From Bacillota bacterium (GTDB lineage: Bacteria > Bacillota > Clostridia > Oscillospirales > Ruminococcaceae), in assembly GCA_023388515.1 (NCBI GenBank), contig JAEWGD010000036.1, positions 1-64,000 of the forward strand: DNA of 64,000 nt, read 5' to 3'. A program made the position numbers and the translations under genes. Positions within the stretch are counted from its first letter, which is position 1, and each line of letters opens with the position of its first letter. The notes beneath the pieces were generated by a model. It did not search any database. It was not told where the DNA came from and worked only from the letters and a program-made list of their open reading frames with translations. Below are positions 25,280 to 34,953 of this stretch, one piece after another.

Positions 25280-27520
25280 TCAATTTCTATAAATTTTTGC
25301 CAGCATTACTGTAACATCATCTGATGAACTTTTCTGTGCGTTCTTACAAATTTCTCCTGCAATAGAGTTAATATTATTCCTCTTTTGAGATAATAATACT
25401 TGTTTAATATTCTTATACTCACTCTCCTCAACCCCGTCCGAAAGCATTACAAGAATATCATCTTCACCAAAATCTATCTCCTTTTCAAAAGGCTCAACAT
25501 CCGAAACTATACCTATTGGGAATGATGGTGAATTTATCATAGTGAGTGTATCCCCGTGCTTAATCAACGTTGATGACGCTCCATACTTTATTAATTTCAA
25601 CTTACCATCGTCAAGATTTATCTTTGAAATATCTAATGTTGCAAAATTTTCATCATTAGATTTAGAAATCATTATTGAATTCACCATTTTTATCGCTAAT
25701 TTATAGTCAACACCTGCTTTAATAAGGCGTTTCAAGTGATTTATTACCATTTTTGACTCAATTGACGCCTGTCGACCTGTTCCCATTCCATCAGAAATCA
25801 CTAGATAAATATTACCATATCCATCGTGAAAATATTCACAACTATCCCCCGACGGTTTAGAGCTGTCAATTCCATCACTTTTCTCAAAACAACAGTTCAC
25901 CCTATACTTTGACTCCTCACTAATAATTACCTTAACTTCATTTCCCGCATGAACAGGCTCATAGCACTCCATATTTTTATCAATTTCAGTAGATATTATG
26001 TTACATATTTCGTTAACATCATGTGTATAATATTGATTTTCAAAGTAAATTTCAATTACAAGCTTATCATTAACCGTAAAATATGCCACAACACTGCTAT
26101 AAACAAACTTCTCCTTATCAAGCAAAACCGCCATCTGTTTTGTCAATGTGCTGTCATAATTTATTTTTTCTGATATACTTTGACAGCTAGATAGAATAAT
26201 TTGTTCAGAAATTTGCATTTGCTCAAATAGCAAATCTTGCATTTCCTTTAGCCTTGAATCTGCAATCTTATGCTGAAATTTCTCCCGTATTATCGAATTA
26301 AACTCGTCCGAAATCCCTTTGCGATTGGTGCAGTTTTCCAGTTCTTCAGCAACTGTTGAGATACTGACACTCCTCTTTCTAGCCATTTTATTGAAACACT
26401 CATTTGTTTTCTCATAATTATCGCCCCAGCAAACAAGCTTATTGCGACATTTTGAGCAAACTCTCTCGCAAACTTCATTGCCCATATCATTTTTCACGGT
26501 CTTGTTGTTCAGCATTTTAGCAATACTTTCAGCATTTCTTCTTACGGACATTAGTGAATTTGTCATGAAGTCAAGCCTTGAAAACACTAGCTTTGCAATA
26601 TGTTCCTCAGCCTCATTTGTTCTAACAAACATTTTATTAAGCGATACAGTCGGAACATAAACAAAAATCAGACAGCCTAAAATAATATCTATTTCCATTC
26701 TAAAAGCCGCCTCATTTATTCCAATCATCATTAACCCAACGGCATTTACTGCAATAAAGAAAAAAGCAATCGTCAATTTCCCAAATTCAGAAAAAAATCC
26801 AGTAATAAGCCCTGTTATCCCCAATAATACCGACGTTGCTCCTAAGTCCTTTGAATATATCATTGCACCTGTTGAAGTTAATATTCCACAAATAGAGCCA
26901 CCTATGTGCTTGTATCTTTTAGCAGCTGTAAGTATAACAAATGTACCGAAAATCCTGCCAATATTAATTATGGATATAGATAACGATGAAGCAGTAATTA
27001 TAATTAATATGTAAGCCACTGCCAATGCACAACCACTTGTTCCATTTAATGAGAATTCTTTATTTTTTTTGTAATCCTCCATAACTTCTAAAATAAAAAA
27101 AGTTCCTAGTCCTGTAAGCACGCTAATGCATAAAAAAACTGCTGTAATACTTTTATCGTATCCTACAGCCATGCCTGAAATTATGCTAGAAAAAGCCATA
27201 CATACAGCTGTTATTGCTGCTGATTGATGAGAATTCGTTTTCCCATAAAACATCCATCGTGATATTACCACAAGCAATAACGCAAACATATGTATGGAGG
27301 ATAAGTACATTTTCCCTGTTAGAAAATAAGTAATAAAACTTCCCACAAAAATAGATGTTGCATATAACGGAGAAATCGCTCCAGCAATTGCTACATTTAT
27401 AGGCGATTGAAATGAGGCGACTGTTGAATTGGCAAGTATGAACGAAAATAATGCCACAACTATTATCCCTGTAACCGAACCGTACTGATGCTTTCTTAAA
27501 ACTGCTTGAATTTTTGACAT
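25280..27520 (-). CDS. spoIIE: Stage II sporulation protein E (PP2C phosphatase)
   Basis: SpoIIE (746 residues) dephosphorylates SpoIIAA in the forespore and so releases sigma-F. About ten membrane segments fill residues 1-300. A cytoplasmic cysteine-containing region (CERVCSKCRNKLVCWG) follows, and the C-terminal ~200 residues form a PP2C domain with metal-binding aspartates (LVISDGMGTGRQASIESK and LVMLSDGVEESE). Its presence says the organism, or its recent ancestor, forms spores. It is monocistronic, on the same strand as rsmA and glgB. Confidence 0.93.
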   Translation of the reverse strand: MSKIQAVLRKHQYGSVTGIIVVALFSFILANSTVASFQSPINVAIAGAISPLYATSIFVGSFITYFLTGKMYLSSIHMFALLLVVISRWMFYGKTNSHQSAAITAVCMAFSSIISGMAVGYDKSITAVFLCISVLTGLGTFFILEVMEDYKKNKEFSLNGTSGCALAVAYILIIITASSLSISIINIGRIFGTFVILTAAKRYKHIGGSICGILTSTGAMIYSKDLGATSVLLGITGLITGFFSEFGKLTIAFFFIAVNAVGLMMIGINEAAFRMEIDIILGCLIFVYVPTVSLNKMFVRTNEAEEHIAKLVFSRLDFMTNSLMSVRRNAESIAKMLNNKTVKNDMGNEVCERVCSKCRNKLVCWGDNYEKTNECFNKMARKRSVSISTVAEELENCTNRKGISDEFNSIIREKFQHKIADSRLKEMQDLLFEQMQISEQIILSSCQSISEKINYDSTLTKQMAVLLDKEKFVYSSVVAYFTVNDKLVIEIYFENQYYTHDVNEICNIISTEIDKNMECYEPVHAGNEVKVIISEESKYRVNCCFEKSDGIDSSKPSGDSCEYFHDGYGNIYLVISDGMGTGRQASIESKMVINHLKRLIKAGVDYKLAIKMVNSIMISKSNDENFATLDISKINLDDGKLKLIKYGASSTLIKHGDTLTMINSPSFPIGIVSDVEPFEKEIDFGEDDILVMLSDGVEESEYKNIKQVLLSQKRNNINSIAGEICKNAQKSSSDDVTVMLAKIYRN

Positions 27521-27649
27521 CTTTTATCACCAACCATATAAATTTATTGTAAAGATAATTATATAGCTTATCTAATAAAATAAATGTCAATTCATATTGC
27601 AATTTTTGGATACTAATAGAGTATATATAACGAAAGAAACTATCTTATG

Positions 27650-28513
27650 TTAATTAAGGGCGTTTTTGAGCTTTTCCGATAATAAAATAAATTCGTTCAT
27701 AGTAAGACGCTCTGCTCGTATTGCATGGTTTAAGCCCATATCCATCAATACTTCAAAAATTTTATCTTTTGATATTCCAAGCATAGACGATATAGAATTC
27801 GCCAATGTTTTTCTCCTCTGAGAAAATCCAGCCTTAACTGCATTGAAAAAGAATTCCTCATCAATTATTCCATATCTATTATCCTTGTTAATATCAATTC
27901 TAATTACTGTTGAATCAACATTTGGTGCAGGCATGAAGCTCCCCCTTGACACATCAAACAATGCTTTCGCATCTCCATAATACTTCACACCAACAGTTAT
28001 CGCTCCTGATATTCTTGTACCAACCTCTGCACAAAGCCTCTGTGCTGCCTCCTTTTGAACCATAACCGTAATCGAATCAATATCCACTCTACTCTCAAGC
28101 AAATACATTATAACAGGTGAAGTTATATAATAAGGCAAGTTCGCACATACAGCAACCTTCATGCCCTGAAACTCCTCCTCAATAAGTTTGCCTATATCCA
28201 CTTCAAGTATGTCCTTATTTATAATTTTTATGTTGTCAAAGTCATGCAAAGTTTCATCCAAAATTGGCAAAAGCCTCTTGTCTATCTCAACAGCCACAAC
28301 CTTATCAGCTCGCCTTGCAAGTTCTGCTGTAAGTGTTCCCACTCCAGTACCAATTTCAATTATTCCATAACCCTCTCTTGCATTTCCCATTTCTGCAATT
28401 TTAGGGCAAACTGATGGATTTATAAGAAAATTCTGTCCAAGACCTTTGGAAAAGCTGAAACCATGTCGTTGTAAAATATCCCTTAATACATTCAAATCTG
28501 TTAGATTATTCAT
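27650..28513 (-). CDS. rsmA: 16S rRNA dimethyladenosine transferase
   Basis: RsmA/KsgA (287 residues) dimethylates two adjacent adenines near the 3' end of 16S rRNA using S-adenosylmethionine. Typical motifs are the start FSFSKGLGQNFLINPSV, the SAM loop IIEIGTGVGTLTAELA, VVAVEIDKRLLPIL and the catalytic NLPYYITSPV. Length and order are normal. It is divergent from the deaminase gene. Confidence 0.96.
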   Translation of the reverse strand: MNNLTDLNVLRDILQRHGFSFSKGLGQNFLINPSVCPKIAEMGNAREGYGIIEIGTGVGTLTAELARRADKVVAVEIDKRLLPILDETLHDFDNIKIINKDILEVDIGKLIEEEFQGMKVAVCANLPYYITSPVIMYLLESRVDIDSITVMVQKEAAQRLCAEVGTRISGAITVGVKYYGDAKALFDVSRGSFMPAPNVDSTVIRIDINKDNRYGIIDEEFFFNAVKAGFSQRRKTLANSISSMLGISKDKIFEVLMDMGLNHAIRAERLTMNEFILLSEKLKNALN

Positions 28514-28568
28514 AAATAAAATCCTTTACATTTTAATATTACATATTTATACTTAATTAAAATTTATA

Positions 28569-28597
28569 TTGCATATTAACCCGAAATAAGCTATAAT
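28569..28597 (+). promoter_or_regulatory. Promoter of the deaminase gene
   Basis: TTGCAT (28569-28574) and TATAAT (28592-28597) with a 17-base spacer lie about 29 bases before the start codon. Confidence 0.65.
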
Positions 28598-28625
28598 GTT
28601 TTTATAACTTTATAGGAGGTTGATT

Positions 28626-29117
28626 ATGTATAGTCGGAGAGATAAAACCAATTATTATTTAGATATAGCTGAAACTGTTCTTGAGCGTGGCACTTGCTTG
28701 AGAAGAAACTTTGGTGCTATTATTGTTAAAAATGATGAAATTATTTCAACTGGTTATGTGGGAGCTCCAAGAGGTCGTGAAAATTGCTCTGATTTGGGCT
28801 ACTGCACCCGTGAAAAGCTGAATATCCCAAGAGGTGAACGCTATGAGCTTTGTCGTTCAGTTCATGCTGAGGCAAATGCAATAATCTCTGCCTCAAGAAA
28901 TAACCTTATAGATGCAACGCTATACCTTGCCTGTCATGATGCAAAAACCAATGAAGTTTACGGTGATATTGAGCCTTGTTCAATGTGCAAAAGGCTGATT
29001 ATCAATGCTGGAATTACTAAGGTTATTGCTAGAAATACAAGGGATACATACACTGTTTTTAATGTTGAGAATTGGGTTAAAAATGATGATTCGCTTGCTG
29101 AACATAGAGGATATTAA
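28626..29117 (+). CDS. Deoxycytidylate/cytidine deaminase family protein
   Basis: This 163-residue zinc deaminase resembles dCMP deaminase (ComEB type), which supplies dUMP for dTTP synthesis. The zinc site is seen as HAEANAI and PCSMCKRLI; the N terminus (YLDIAETVLERGTCLRRNFG) and STGYVGAPRGRENC fit the dCMP branch. The frame opens at a TTG at 28620, but AGGAGG (28614-28619) is 6 bases before the ATG at 28626, which I take as the start. Exact substrate is not proven. Confidence 0.85.
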   Translation: MYSRRDKTNYYLDIAETVLERGTCLRRNFGAIIVKNDEIISTGYVGAPRGRENCSDLGYCTREKLNIPRGERYELCRSVHAEANAIISASRNNLIDATLYLACHDAKTNEVYGDIEPCSMCKRLIINAGITKVIARNTRDTYTVFNVENWVKNDDSLAEHRGY

Positions 29118-29134
29118 GTTATATTGATAATCTA

Positions 29135-29156
29135 AGGACAAGTGAATTCTTGTCCT
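29135..29156. terminator. Hairpin terminator after the deaminase gene
   Basis: AGGACAAG (29135-29142) pairs with CTTGTCCT (29149-29156) around a 6-base loop and runs into a T tract. It abuts the end of the convergent glycosyltransferase gene. Confidence 0.75.
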
Positions 29157-30675
29157 ATTTTTTCTTCAATAATATATATAAATAACAATCATACTCCTCA
29201 TATGCAGTAGCTATTATTTCATAATTTTCGTATAATATATCAATACCCTCAACTTTATAATCGTCACCCTCATCGCATCTTTTCCTAGTTACCACATAGT
29301 CATTCTTCTTGCTTTCAACAGCTTTTCGTTGCTCATCATACATTTCAGGCAAGTTTTTCTCTGGTATATTCACTCTGCAAAAATATCTTTCTGTCGGCTG
29401 AATATTCGCAGTATGATAAAAGCCACCATCTAGGAAACCATAGTTTAATAATGTGGAATTCGGTGTTTGGTTTATTATTTCAGCAAACTGATATTGTGGG
29501 AAATATTCTTTTTGTTTCCAATAATAAGGTTTGCAATTGCTCTTATTTATTGTGATTACCAAACAGCAAATAAACACCACTGGAATTAATTGCTTATTGA
29601 ATGCTTTTGATAAAATTTTATTCTCACTGCAAAAATCTATAATAGGTATTATTCCTAAAATCACAAACATCATCACAACTAAAAAATAATATTTATAACT
29701 AACTCCACCAATATAAATTCCAAGAACCAACATTAGCATTGACATCAAAAGTGCAATGCGATATTTTAATTCAGTTATATACTTATTTCTTATGCAAAAT
29801 CCGAATATTCCCAGTAATATAGCGACAGTAGCAGCTTTGTTAACAATAATATTATTATATATAGTTGAAACTAAATAGTTCAATCTATCTATCAGGCTAT
29901 AATCCTCAGAATAAAGAAACACATTAGAATAAATATAGACATATAGCCAATCCTTAATCGCACCATTCGCCCCGAAATATACAACAAATGGTAGAGTTGA
30001 TAAAGCAATTCCGCATACAAATACAATTACTTTTAAAAATGCTTCCTTGTACTTTTTTTGCATAAGCGATAAAACAAAAAAACTTAATACAAATCCAAGA
30101 TGAAAACCAAGCAATGTAAACTTTATCCATAGAATACAGCCAGCAAATATTCCGTTAATCAGCATTGTTTTATATGAAAATTCCTTCTGAAAATCCCCCT
30201 TATATGCTTTCAAAAGCGTGTACAAGCCATATACTAAAAATGGTAAACAAAACTCCTCAGCATTATCACCACGTCGGTAGCAATATGCAGTAGCAACCAA
30301 AACCCCTGTGAAAACTGCTGAATATATCGACAGTCTTTCATCAAGATAAAGCATTGAAATTTTCTTTAAAACATACAAAAAAGCTGAGTAAAATAAAATC
30401 TGTATTATAAAAACTCCTGTAAACGACTTTTCTGTTATTAAAGCCGCAACAGAATTTATAAAATACAAAAGAGGCCCTTTTTGTTCAAATAAATCACGAT
30501 AAGGGACTAATCCATTAAGAATCCCTTTTCCCACTGTAAAAAAACAGTTCTGGTCAACCCAATTGTGAATCGGAAATAAAAATGATGTCATAGAGCAAAA
30601 TGTTAATATGATAAATGATACGCCAAAGAATAACAGGTAGTTCCATAGTTTTTTAATTCCAATAATGCAAATCAC
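29155..30675 (-). CDS. Multi-spanning membrane glycosyltransferase-like protein (GT39/PMT type)
   Basis: This 506-residue protein has about 11 membrane segments and a soluble C-terminal tail. The first extracytoplasmic loop carries an acidic motif (WVDQNCFFTVGKGILNGLVP, then YRDLFEQKGPLLYF), like the catalytic Asp-containing loop of lipid-linked-sugar-dependent GT-C enzymes such as ArnT/PMT. Similar Firmicutes proteins are annotated as glycosyltransferase family 39. The acceptor is unknown. The start is uncertain: the frame opens with GTG only a base from an AAGGA site, so a slightly later start is possible. Confidence 0.65.
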   Translation of the reverse strand: MICIIGIKKLWNYLLFFGVSFIILTFCSMTSFLFPIHNWVDQNCFFTVGKGILNGLVPYRDLFEQKGPLLYFINSVAALITEKSFTGVFIIQILFYSAFLYVLKKISMLYLDERLSIYSAVFTGVLVATAYCYRRGDNAEEFCLPFLVYGLYTLLKAYKGDFQKEFSYKTMLINGIFAGCILWIKFTLLGFHLGFVLSFFVLSLMQKKYKEAFLKVIVFVCGIALSTLPFVVYFGANGAIKDWLYVYIYSNVFLYSEDYSLIDRLNYLVSTIYNNIIVNKAATVAILLGIFGFCIRNKYITELKYRIALLMSMLMLVLGIYIGGVSYKYYFLVVMMFVILGIIPIIDFCSENKILSKAFNKQLIPVVFICCLVITINKSNCKPYYWKQKEYFPQYQFAEIINQTPNSTLLNYGFLDGGFYHTANIQPTERYFCRVNIPEKNLPEMYDEQRKAVESKKNDYVVTRKRCDEGDDYKVEGIDILYENYEIIATAYEEYDCYLYILLKKK

Positions 30676-30895
30676 ATCCTTATTATTTACATCTATTTCT
30701 GCATAATTTTTATTATTTTATTATTATAGCACTAAAGTATAATATAGTCAAAGTTTTGGTTAATAATATTGTAGGAATTATACTTTACTTTTTTATTCAA
30801 ATATGATATATTTAATATGTAAACAAAATGTAGTGTTTATATTCGAGTATTTGGAGTTTCAAATACAACATGTAGTCTATTAAGGAGGTACAATT
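30676..30895 (+). promoter_or_regulatory. Leader and probable promoter of pflB-pflA
   Basis: TTGGTT followed 17 bases later by TATACT (near 30757-30785) is a possible promoter. An inverted repeat GTATTTG (30847-30853) / CAAATAC (30860-30866) with a 6-base loop lies in the long leader, and AAGGAGG precedes the ATG. The repeat may be a regulator site or RNA hairpin for redox or anaerobic control; this is inference. Confidence 0.4.
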
Positions 30896-33109
30896 ATGGA
30901 ATTTAATAATGGTATTTGGAACAATGAAATCAATGTAAGAGATTTTATTGTTAAAAACTATACGCCTTTTGACGGAGATGCAAGCTTTCTTGCTCCACCG
31001 ACAGAAAAAACAAAAAAACTTTGGAATAAAGTTTTAGAGCTTTTGAAAGAAGAAAGAAATCGTGGCGGAGTTTATGATATTGATGAAAAAACTATTTCAA
31101 CGATTACCTCTCATTCAAGTGGATATATCGACAAGGATTTGGAGGAAATTGTTGGGTTGCAGACAGATGAGCCTTTCAAGCGTGCGATAATGCCTTTTGG
31201 TGGCATTAGAATGGTTCATACATCTCTTAAAGCTTATGACAAAGAGCTTCCACCTGAAGTTGATAACATTTTTAAATATCGTAAAACTCATAACGATGGG
31301 GTTTTTGACGTATATACAGCTGATATGAAAAAGGCTAGACATACTGGTATTATTACGGGGTTGCCCGATGCTTACGGACGTGGTCGAATTATCGGCGATT
31401 ACAGACGTGCTTCGCTTTATGGTCTTGACAAGCTGATTGAGGACAAGGTTAATGCTAAGAAAGCACATGATTCAGAGCCGATGTACGGGGAATTAATTAA
31501 AAATATTGAGGAAATATCCGAACAGATTAAGGCTTTAAAAGAGCTAAAAGAAATGGCTGCCTCATATGGTTTTGATATTTCTAAGCCTGCACAGAATACT
31601 AAAGAGGCATTTCAGTGGCTGTATTTTGCATATCTAGCTGCTATCAAGGAGCAAAATGGTGCTGCTATGTCCATTGGTAGAATTTCTACATTCTTGGATA
31701 TTTATGCTGAGCAAGACCTTAAAAACGGTGTTTATACTGAGGAGGAAATACAGGAAATTGTTGACCATTTTGTTATGAAGCTTAGAATGGTTAGATTCTT
31801 GAGAACTCCTTCATATGATGAACTTTTCTCGGGCGACCCTACTTGGGTTACTGAAGCAATTGCTGGTATGTGTGAAGATGGGCGACATATGGTTACTAAG
31901 ATGTCATATCGTTTCTTGCATACACTTGTAAATCTTGGGCCTGCTCCTGAACCGAATTTAACTATACTTTGGAGTGATAAATTACCTGAAAACTTTAAAG
32001 AGTTCTGTGCTGAAATCTCAATTGAAACCTCGTCAATTCAGTATGAAAGCGATGAGCTAATGCGTGAAAAGTTTGGCGATGATTATGGTATTGCTTGTTG
32101 CGTTTCTGCTATGAAAATCGGTAAGCAAATGCAGTTTTTCGGTGCTAGAGCTAACCTTGCGAAAGCTATGCTGTATGCGTTGAATGATGGCTGTGATGAA
32201 AAAACAGGCGAAAAGCTATGCGAGGGCGTTGGTGCTATTTCTGATGGCCCACTGAAATTTGATGAAGTTTTGGAAAAGTTTGATTTTGTTTCAGAATGGC
32301 TTACAAAGCTTTATATAAACACATTGAATATTATTCATTTTATGCATGATAAATACTGCTACGAACGCTTACAGATGGCTTTGCATGATGAAGAAATTGT
32401 TCGTACATCTGCTTGTGGAATAGCTGGACTTTCCGTTGTTATAGATAGCTTATCAGCGATAAAATATGCTAAGGTTACGCCTGTTAAAAATGAAAATGGT
32501 TTGATTGTTGATTATGAAATAGAGGGAGATTATCCTCAATTTGGCAATAATGATGACCGTGTTGACGAAATCGGAACTATGATTGTTGAACGCTTTATGA
32601 ATCGCCTATCAAAACGCAGAACATACCGTAACTCAATCCCTACAATGTCAATACTTACTATAACATCAAATGTGGTTTATGGTAAGAAAACTGGTTCTAC
32701 TCCTGATGGACGAAAAGCTGGTGAGCCTTTTGCTCCTGGTGCTAACCCAATGCATGGCAGGGATACAAATGGCTGTATTGCCTCAATGCTATCAGTTGCA
32801 AAAATCCCTTATGATTATGCTGAGGACGGTATTTCCTATACATTTTCAATTATTCCCGATGCACTTGGCAAGACTGATGAGGCAAAAGCTAAAAACCTAG
32901 TTTCACTTCTTGACGGATATATTAAGGAAAAAGGACATCATATGAATGTAAATGTTCTTAATCGTGAAACGCTGATTGATGCTATGGATCACCCTGAAAA
33001 ATACCCTCAGCTTACTATTCGTGTTAGTGGATATGCCGTTAATTTTATCAGGCTTTCCCGTGAACAACAGCTTGATGTTATACACAGAACATTCCATAGT
33101 ATGATATAA
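30896..33109 (+). CDS. pflB: Formate acetyltransferase (pyruvate formate-lyase)
   Basis: PflB (737 residues) splits pyruvate and CoA into acetyl-CoA and formate by a glycyl-radical mechanism. The active-site cysteine pair is Cys401-Cys402 (GIACCVSAMK) and the radical glycine is Gly712 (RVSGYAVNF). Conserved stretches GRGRIIGDYRR and GSTPDGRKAGEPFAPGANP are present. pflA follows immediately, the usual pairing. This marks an anaerobic, oxygen-sensitive fermentation. Confidence 0.97.
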   Translation: MEFNNGIWNNEINVRDFIVKNYTPFDGDASFLAPPTEKTKKLWNKVLELLKEERNRGGVYDIDEKTISTITSHSSGYIDKDLEEIVGLQTDEPFKRAIMPFGGIRMVHTSLKAYDKELPPEVDNIFKYRKTHNDGVFDVYTADMKKARHTGIITGLPDAYGRGRIIGDYRRASLYGLDKLIEDKVNAKKAHDSEPMYGELIKNIEEISEQIKALKELKEMAASYGFDISKPAQNTKEAFQWLYFAYLAAIKEQNGAAMSIGRISTFLDIYAEQDLKNGVYTEEEIQEIVDHFVMKLRMVRFLRTPSYDELFSGDPTWVTEAIAGMCEDGRHMVTKMSYRFLHTLVNLGPAPEPNLTILWSDKLPENFKEFCAEISIETSSIQYESDELMREKFGDDYGIACCVSAMKIGKQMQFFGARANLAKAMLYALNDGCDEKTGEKLCEGVGAISDGPLKFDEVLEKFDFVSEWLTKLYINTLNIIHFMHDKYCYERLQMALHDEEIVRTSACGIAGLSVVIDSLSAIKYAKVTPVKNENGLIVDYEIEGDYPQFGNNDDRVDEIGTMIVERFMNRLSKRRTYRNSIPTMSILTITSNVVYGKKTGSTPDGRKAGEPFAPGANPMHGRDTNGCIASMLSVAKIPYDYAEDGISYTFSIIPDALGKTDEAKAKNLVSLLDGYIKEKGHHMNVNVLNRETLIDAMDHPEKYPQLTIRVSGYAVNFIRLSREQQLDVIHRTFHSMI

Positions 33110-33132
33110 TAACAGTAAAAGGATTTGTAAAA

Positions 33133-33840
33133 ATGACATATGGATATATCCATTCTTATGAAAGTTTTGGTGCAGTAGACGGTCCTGGAATACGCTTTGT
33201 TGTTTTCCTTTCTGGCTGTTCTCTGCAATGCCTTTACTGTCATAATCCAGATACTTGGGTACAAAATACAAAAAATAAAATTACTGCTGATGAGTTAATT
33301 GCAAAGGTTTTGCCATATAAAAACTTTATTTCTAGTGGAGGTGTAACCATCTCTGGTGGCGAGCCTTTGCTACAAGATAAATTCTGTGAGGAGTTTATTC
33401 TAAAATGCAAAAAAAATAACCTCCATACTGCAATTGATACAAGTGGAGTTATACCTTTGGATATATCAAAAAAGGCAATTGAACTTGCTGACTTAATTCT
33501 GCTTGATGTTAAGGAAATTGATGAAGAGGATTGCATAAAACTCACTGGTAAGTCAAATAAAAACACTTTTGCAACGCTTGAATATTGTGAGCAGATAAAG
33601 AAACCCGTATGGATTAGACATGTTTTGTTGCCTCAATATACACTAAAAAAGGGTAAACTTGAGCGACTTGCAAAATATCTCAGTGACTTTTCCTGTATCG
33701 AGAAAATCGAACTTCTTCCATATCATGTAATGGGAAAATATAAATGGGAAGAGCTTTGTATGCCTTATGCACTTGACGGTATTGAGCCACCTACTAACGA
33801 TGAAGTTGCAGAAGCTAAAGCAATATTCGGATTAACTTAA
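33133..33840 (+). CDS. pflA: Pyruvate formate-lyase-activating enzyme
   Basis: PflA (235 residues) is the radical SAM enzyme that installs the glycyl radical on PflB. The cluster motif CxxxCxxC is at Cys29, Cys33 and Cys36 (GCSLQCLYCHNPDTW). GGVTISGGEPLLQ, the SAM-binding segment, follows near residue 75. It starts 23 bases after pflB and is cotranscribed with it. Confidence 0.96.
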   Translation: MTYGYIHSYESFGAVDGPGIRFVVFLSGCSLQCLYCHNPDTWVQNTKNKITADELIAKVLPYKNFISSGGVTISGGEPLLQDKFCEEFILKCKKNNLHTAIDTSGVIPLDISKKAIELADLILLDVKEIDEEDCIKLTGKSNKNTFATLEYCEQIKKPVWIRHVLLPQYTLKKGKLERLAKYLSDFSCIEKIELLPYHVMGKYKWEELCMPYALDGIEPPTNDEVAEAKAIFGLT

Positions 33841-33852
33841 TATTATAAAATT

Positions 33853-33878
33853 AGCCATACTGTAAATTCAGTATGGCT
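33853..33878 (+). terminator. Terminator of pflB-pflA
   Basis: AGCCATACTG and CAGTATGGCT are perfect 10-bp arms with a 6-base loop, followed by TTTTT. Confidence 0.9.
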
Positions 33879-33884
33879 TTTTGT

Positions 33885-33976
33885 ATCTCCAATGAACATT
33901 TTGGTATCTCCGATGGATTTATAATGGGGCTCTGCCCCAAACCCCGCCAGAGGGAATGATTCCCTCTGGACTCCTC
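33885..33976. repeat. GC-rich dispersed repeat element, intact copy
   Basis: This block stands out from its AT-rich surroundings. It has a repeated GTATCTCC...ATG head (33885 and 33904), a GGGGC/GCCCC hairpin, a second hairpin CCAGAGGGAA/TTCCCTCTGG with a 3-base loop, and then CTCCTCATTATAT. A decayed second copy lies at 34387-34443 and its 23-base head recurs inverted at 42404-42426. Similar sequences are scattered in many Clostridia genomes as I recall. No coding capacity was seen. Confidence 0.6.
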
Positions 33977-34048
33977 ATTATATAAGGGAAGTTGCACTAT
34001 ATCAACAGCATTAAAAAATTAATTTAGTTGTAATTATTGCATTATACT

Positions 34049-34363
34049 TTAGTTTAAAAATATATACAAAAACATATATGGTAATATATTAATTATAATT
34101 ATTAAAATAATATATTGTATCAATTTTCGTGTTCTTTCAAACTTAAATTTCAATACCATAACAAGATTAAAAACTACACTTATAATAATTGGGAAACTCA
34201 ATATGCCACACCCCAATATTTTATAAATGGGCATATGATTTTCATTTATCGCCATAGTTATTTCACCTTTACCTATGGATAAAAGAATATTTCCTATTAC
34301 ATATGTAAACAGCGAAACAAAAGCTATGACAACGTTGCTAAAATAAACTATCTTTCGAGTCAT
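34049..34363 (-). CDS. Small hypothetical membrane protein
   Basis: This 104-residue protein has three predicted membrane segments (about residues 8-30, 48-70 and 82-103). It is not recognised as any family. The start has GAGGTGG 4 bases before the ATG. The gene is flanked by the intact and the decayed copy of the GC-rich repeat, suggesting local rearrangement. Confidence 0.5.
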   Translation of the reverse strand: MTRKIVYFSNVVIAFVSLFTYVIGNILLSIGKGEITMAINENHMPIYKILGCGILSFPIIISVVFNLVMVLKFKFERTRKLIQYIILIIIINILPYMFLYIFLN

Positions 34364-34386
34364 ACAACCACCTCAATTATTTATAT

Positions 34387-34443
34387 TGTGACTCTGCCCA
34401 AAACCTTGATAGAGAAAGGACTTGATTTGGGCTGTTCATTATA
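34387..34443. repeat. Decayed copy of the GC-rich repeat element
   Basis: GACTCTGCCC-AAAACC, then a degenerate hairpin region and GTTCATTATAT, aligns base by base with the element at 33925-33976 after many substitutions. Confidence 0.5.
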
Positions 34444-34469
34444 TTATATCATTAACTTACTAGGGGTAA

Positions 34470-34919
34470 TTATATATCCTCCTCAACAAGCTCACTAGAA
34501 GTCCGTAGCGATAAAACCAAAGCTACCACCCAACCGACAATGGTAAATCCCAATGCTAAATTTATCAGCATAACTTTCTTACGCTGATAAATCCGTCTTT
34601 TTCTTGCGATTCTTATTGGCAACAGAAACAGGGGCGATATAATTAAAAGTAGTATCAGAAATATGCAAAACACCCCTATAAATCCAAGCATTACATTTAT
34701 AGAAAGCAATTCTTTTATCATCGCCGACAAAAATGAATTAGGGAATATGAGTGAAATATCATAACCCAGTAAAACCATTATAAACGAAAGTACAAACGAA
34801 TACGCATTTATAAACAGTAGGCTTATTCTTTTATATGTATAATCAAACCCACATCTAACGCATACTCCGTATTTATCGAACCTACATCTACCACCATTTT
34901 TGCATCTTATTCTTGCCAA
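34470..34919 (-). CDS. Hypothetical membrane protein with N-terminal cysteine-rich knuckle
   Basis: The 149 residues begin with a possible zinc-binding segment (IRCKNGGRCRFDKYGVCVRC), followed by two or three membrane segments and a basic loop (RIARKRRIYQRKK). The start is probably TTG, because GGAG lies 8 bases before it and no in-frame ATG is near. The family is not recognised. The overall plan (short Cys motif plus membrane segments) resembles zinc-ribbon membrane proteins of Firmicutes. Confidence 0.5.
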   Translation of the reverse strand: MARIRCKNGGRCRFDKYGVCVRCGFDYTYKRISLLFINAYSFVLSFIMVLLGYDISLIFPNSFLSAMIKELLSINVMLGFIGVFCIFLILLLIISPLFLLPIRIARKRRIYQRKKVMLINLALGFTIVGWVVALVLSLRTSSELVEEDI

Positions 34920-34953
34920 ACTGCTTGCTCCATTCTTGTTACATTTCTGTTCA

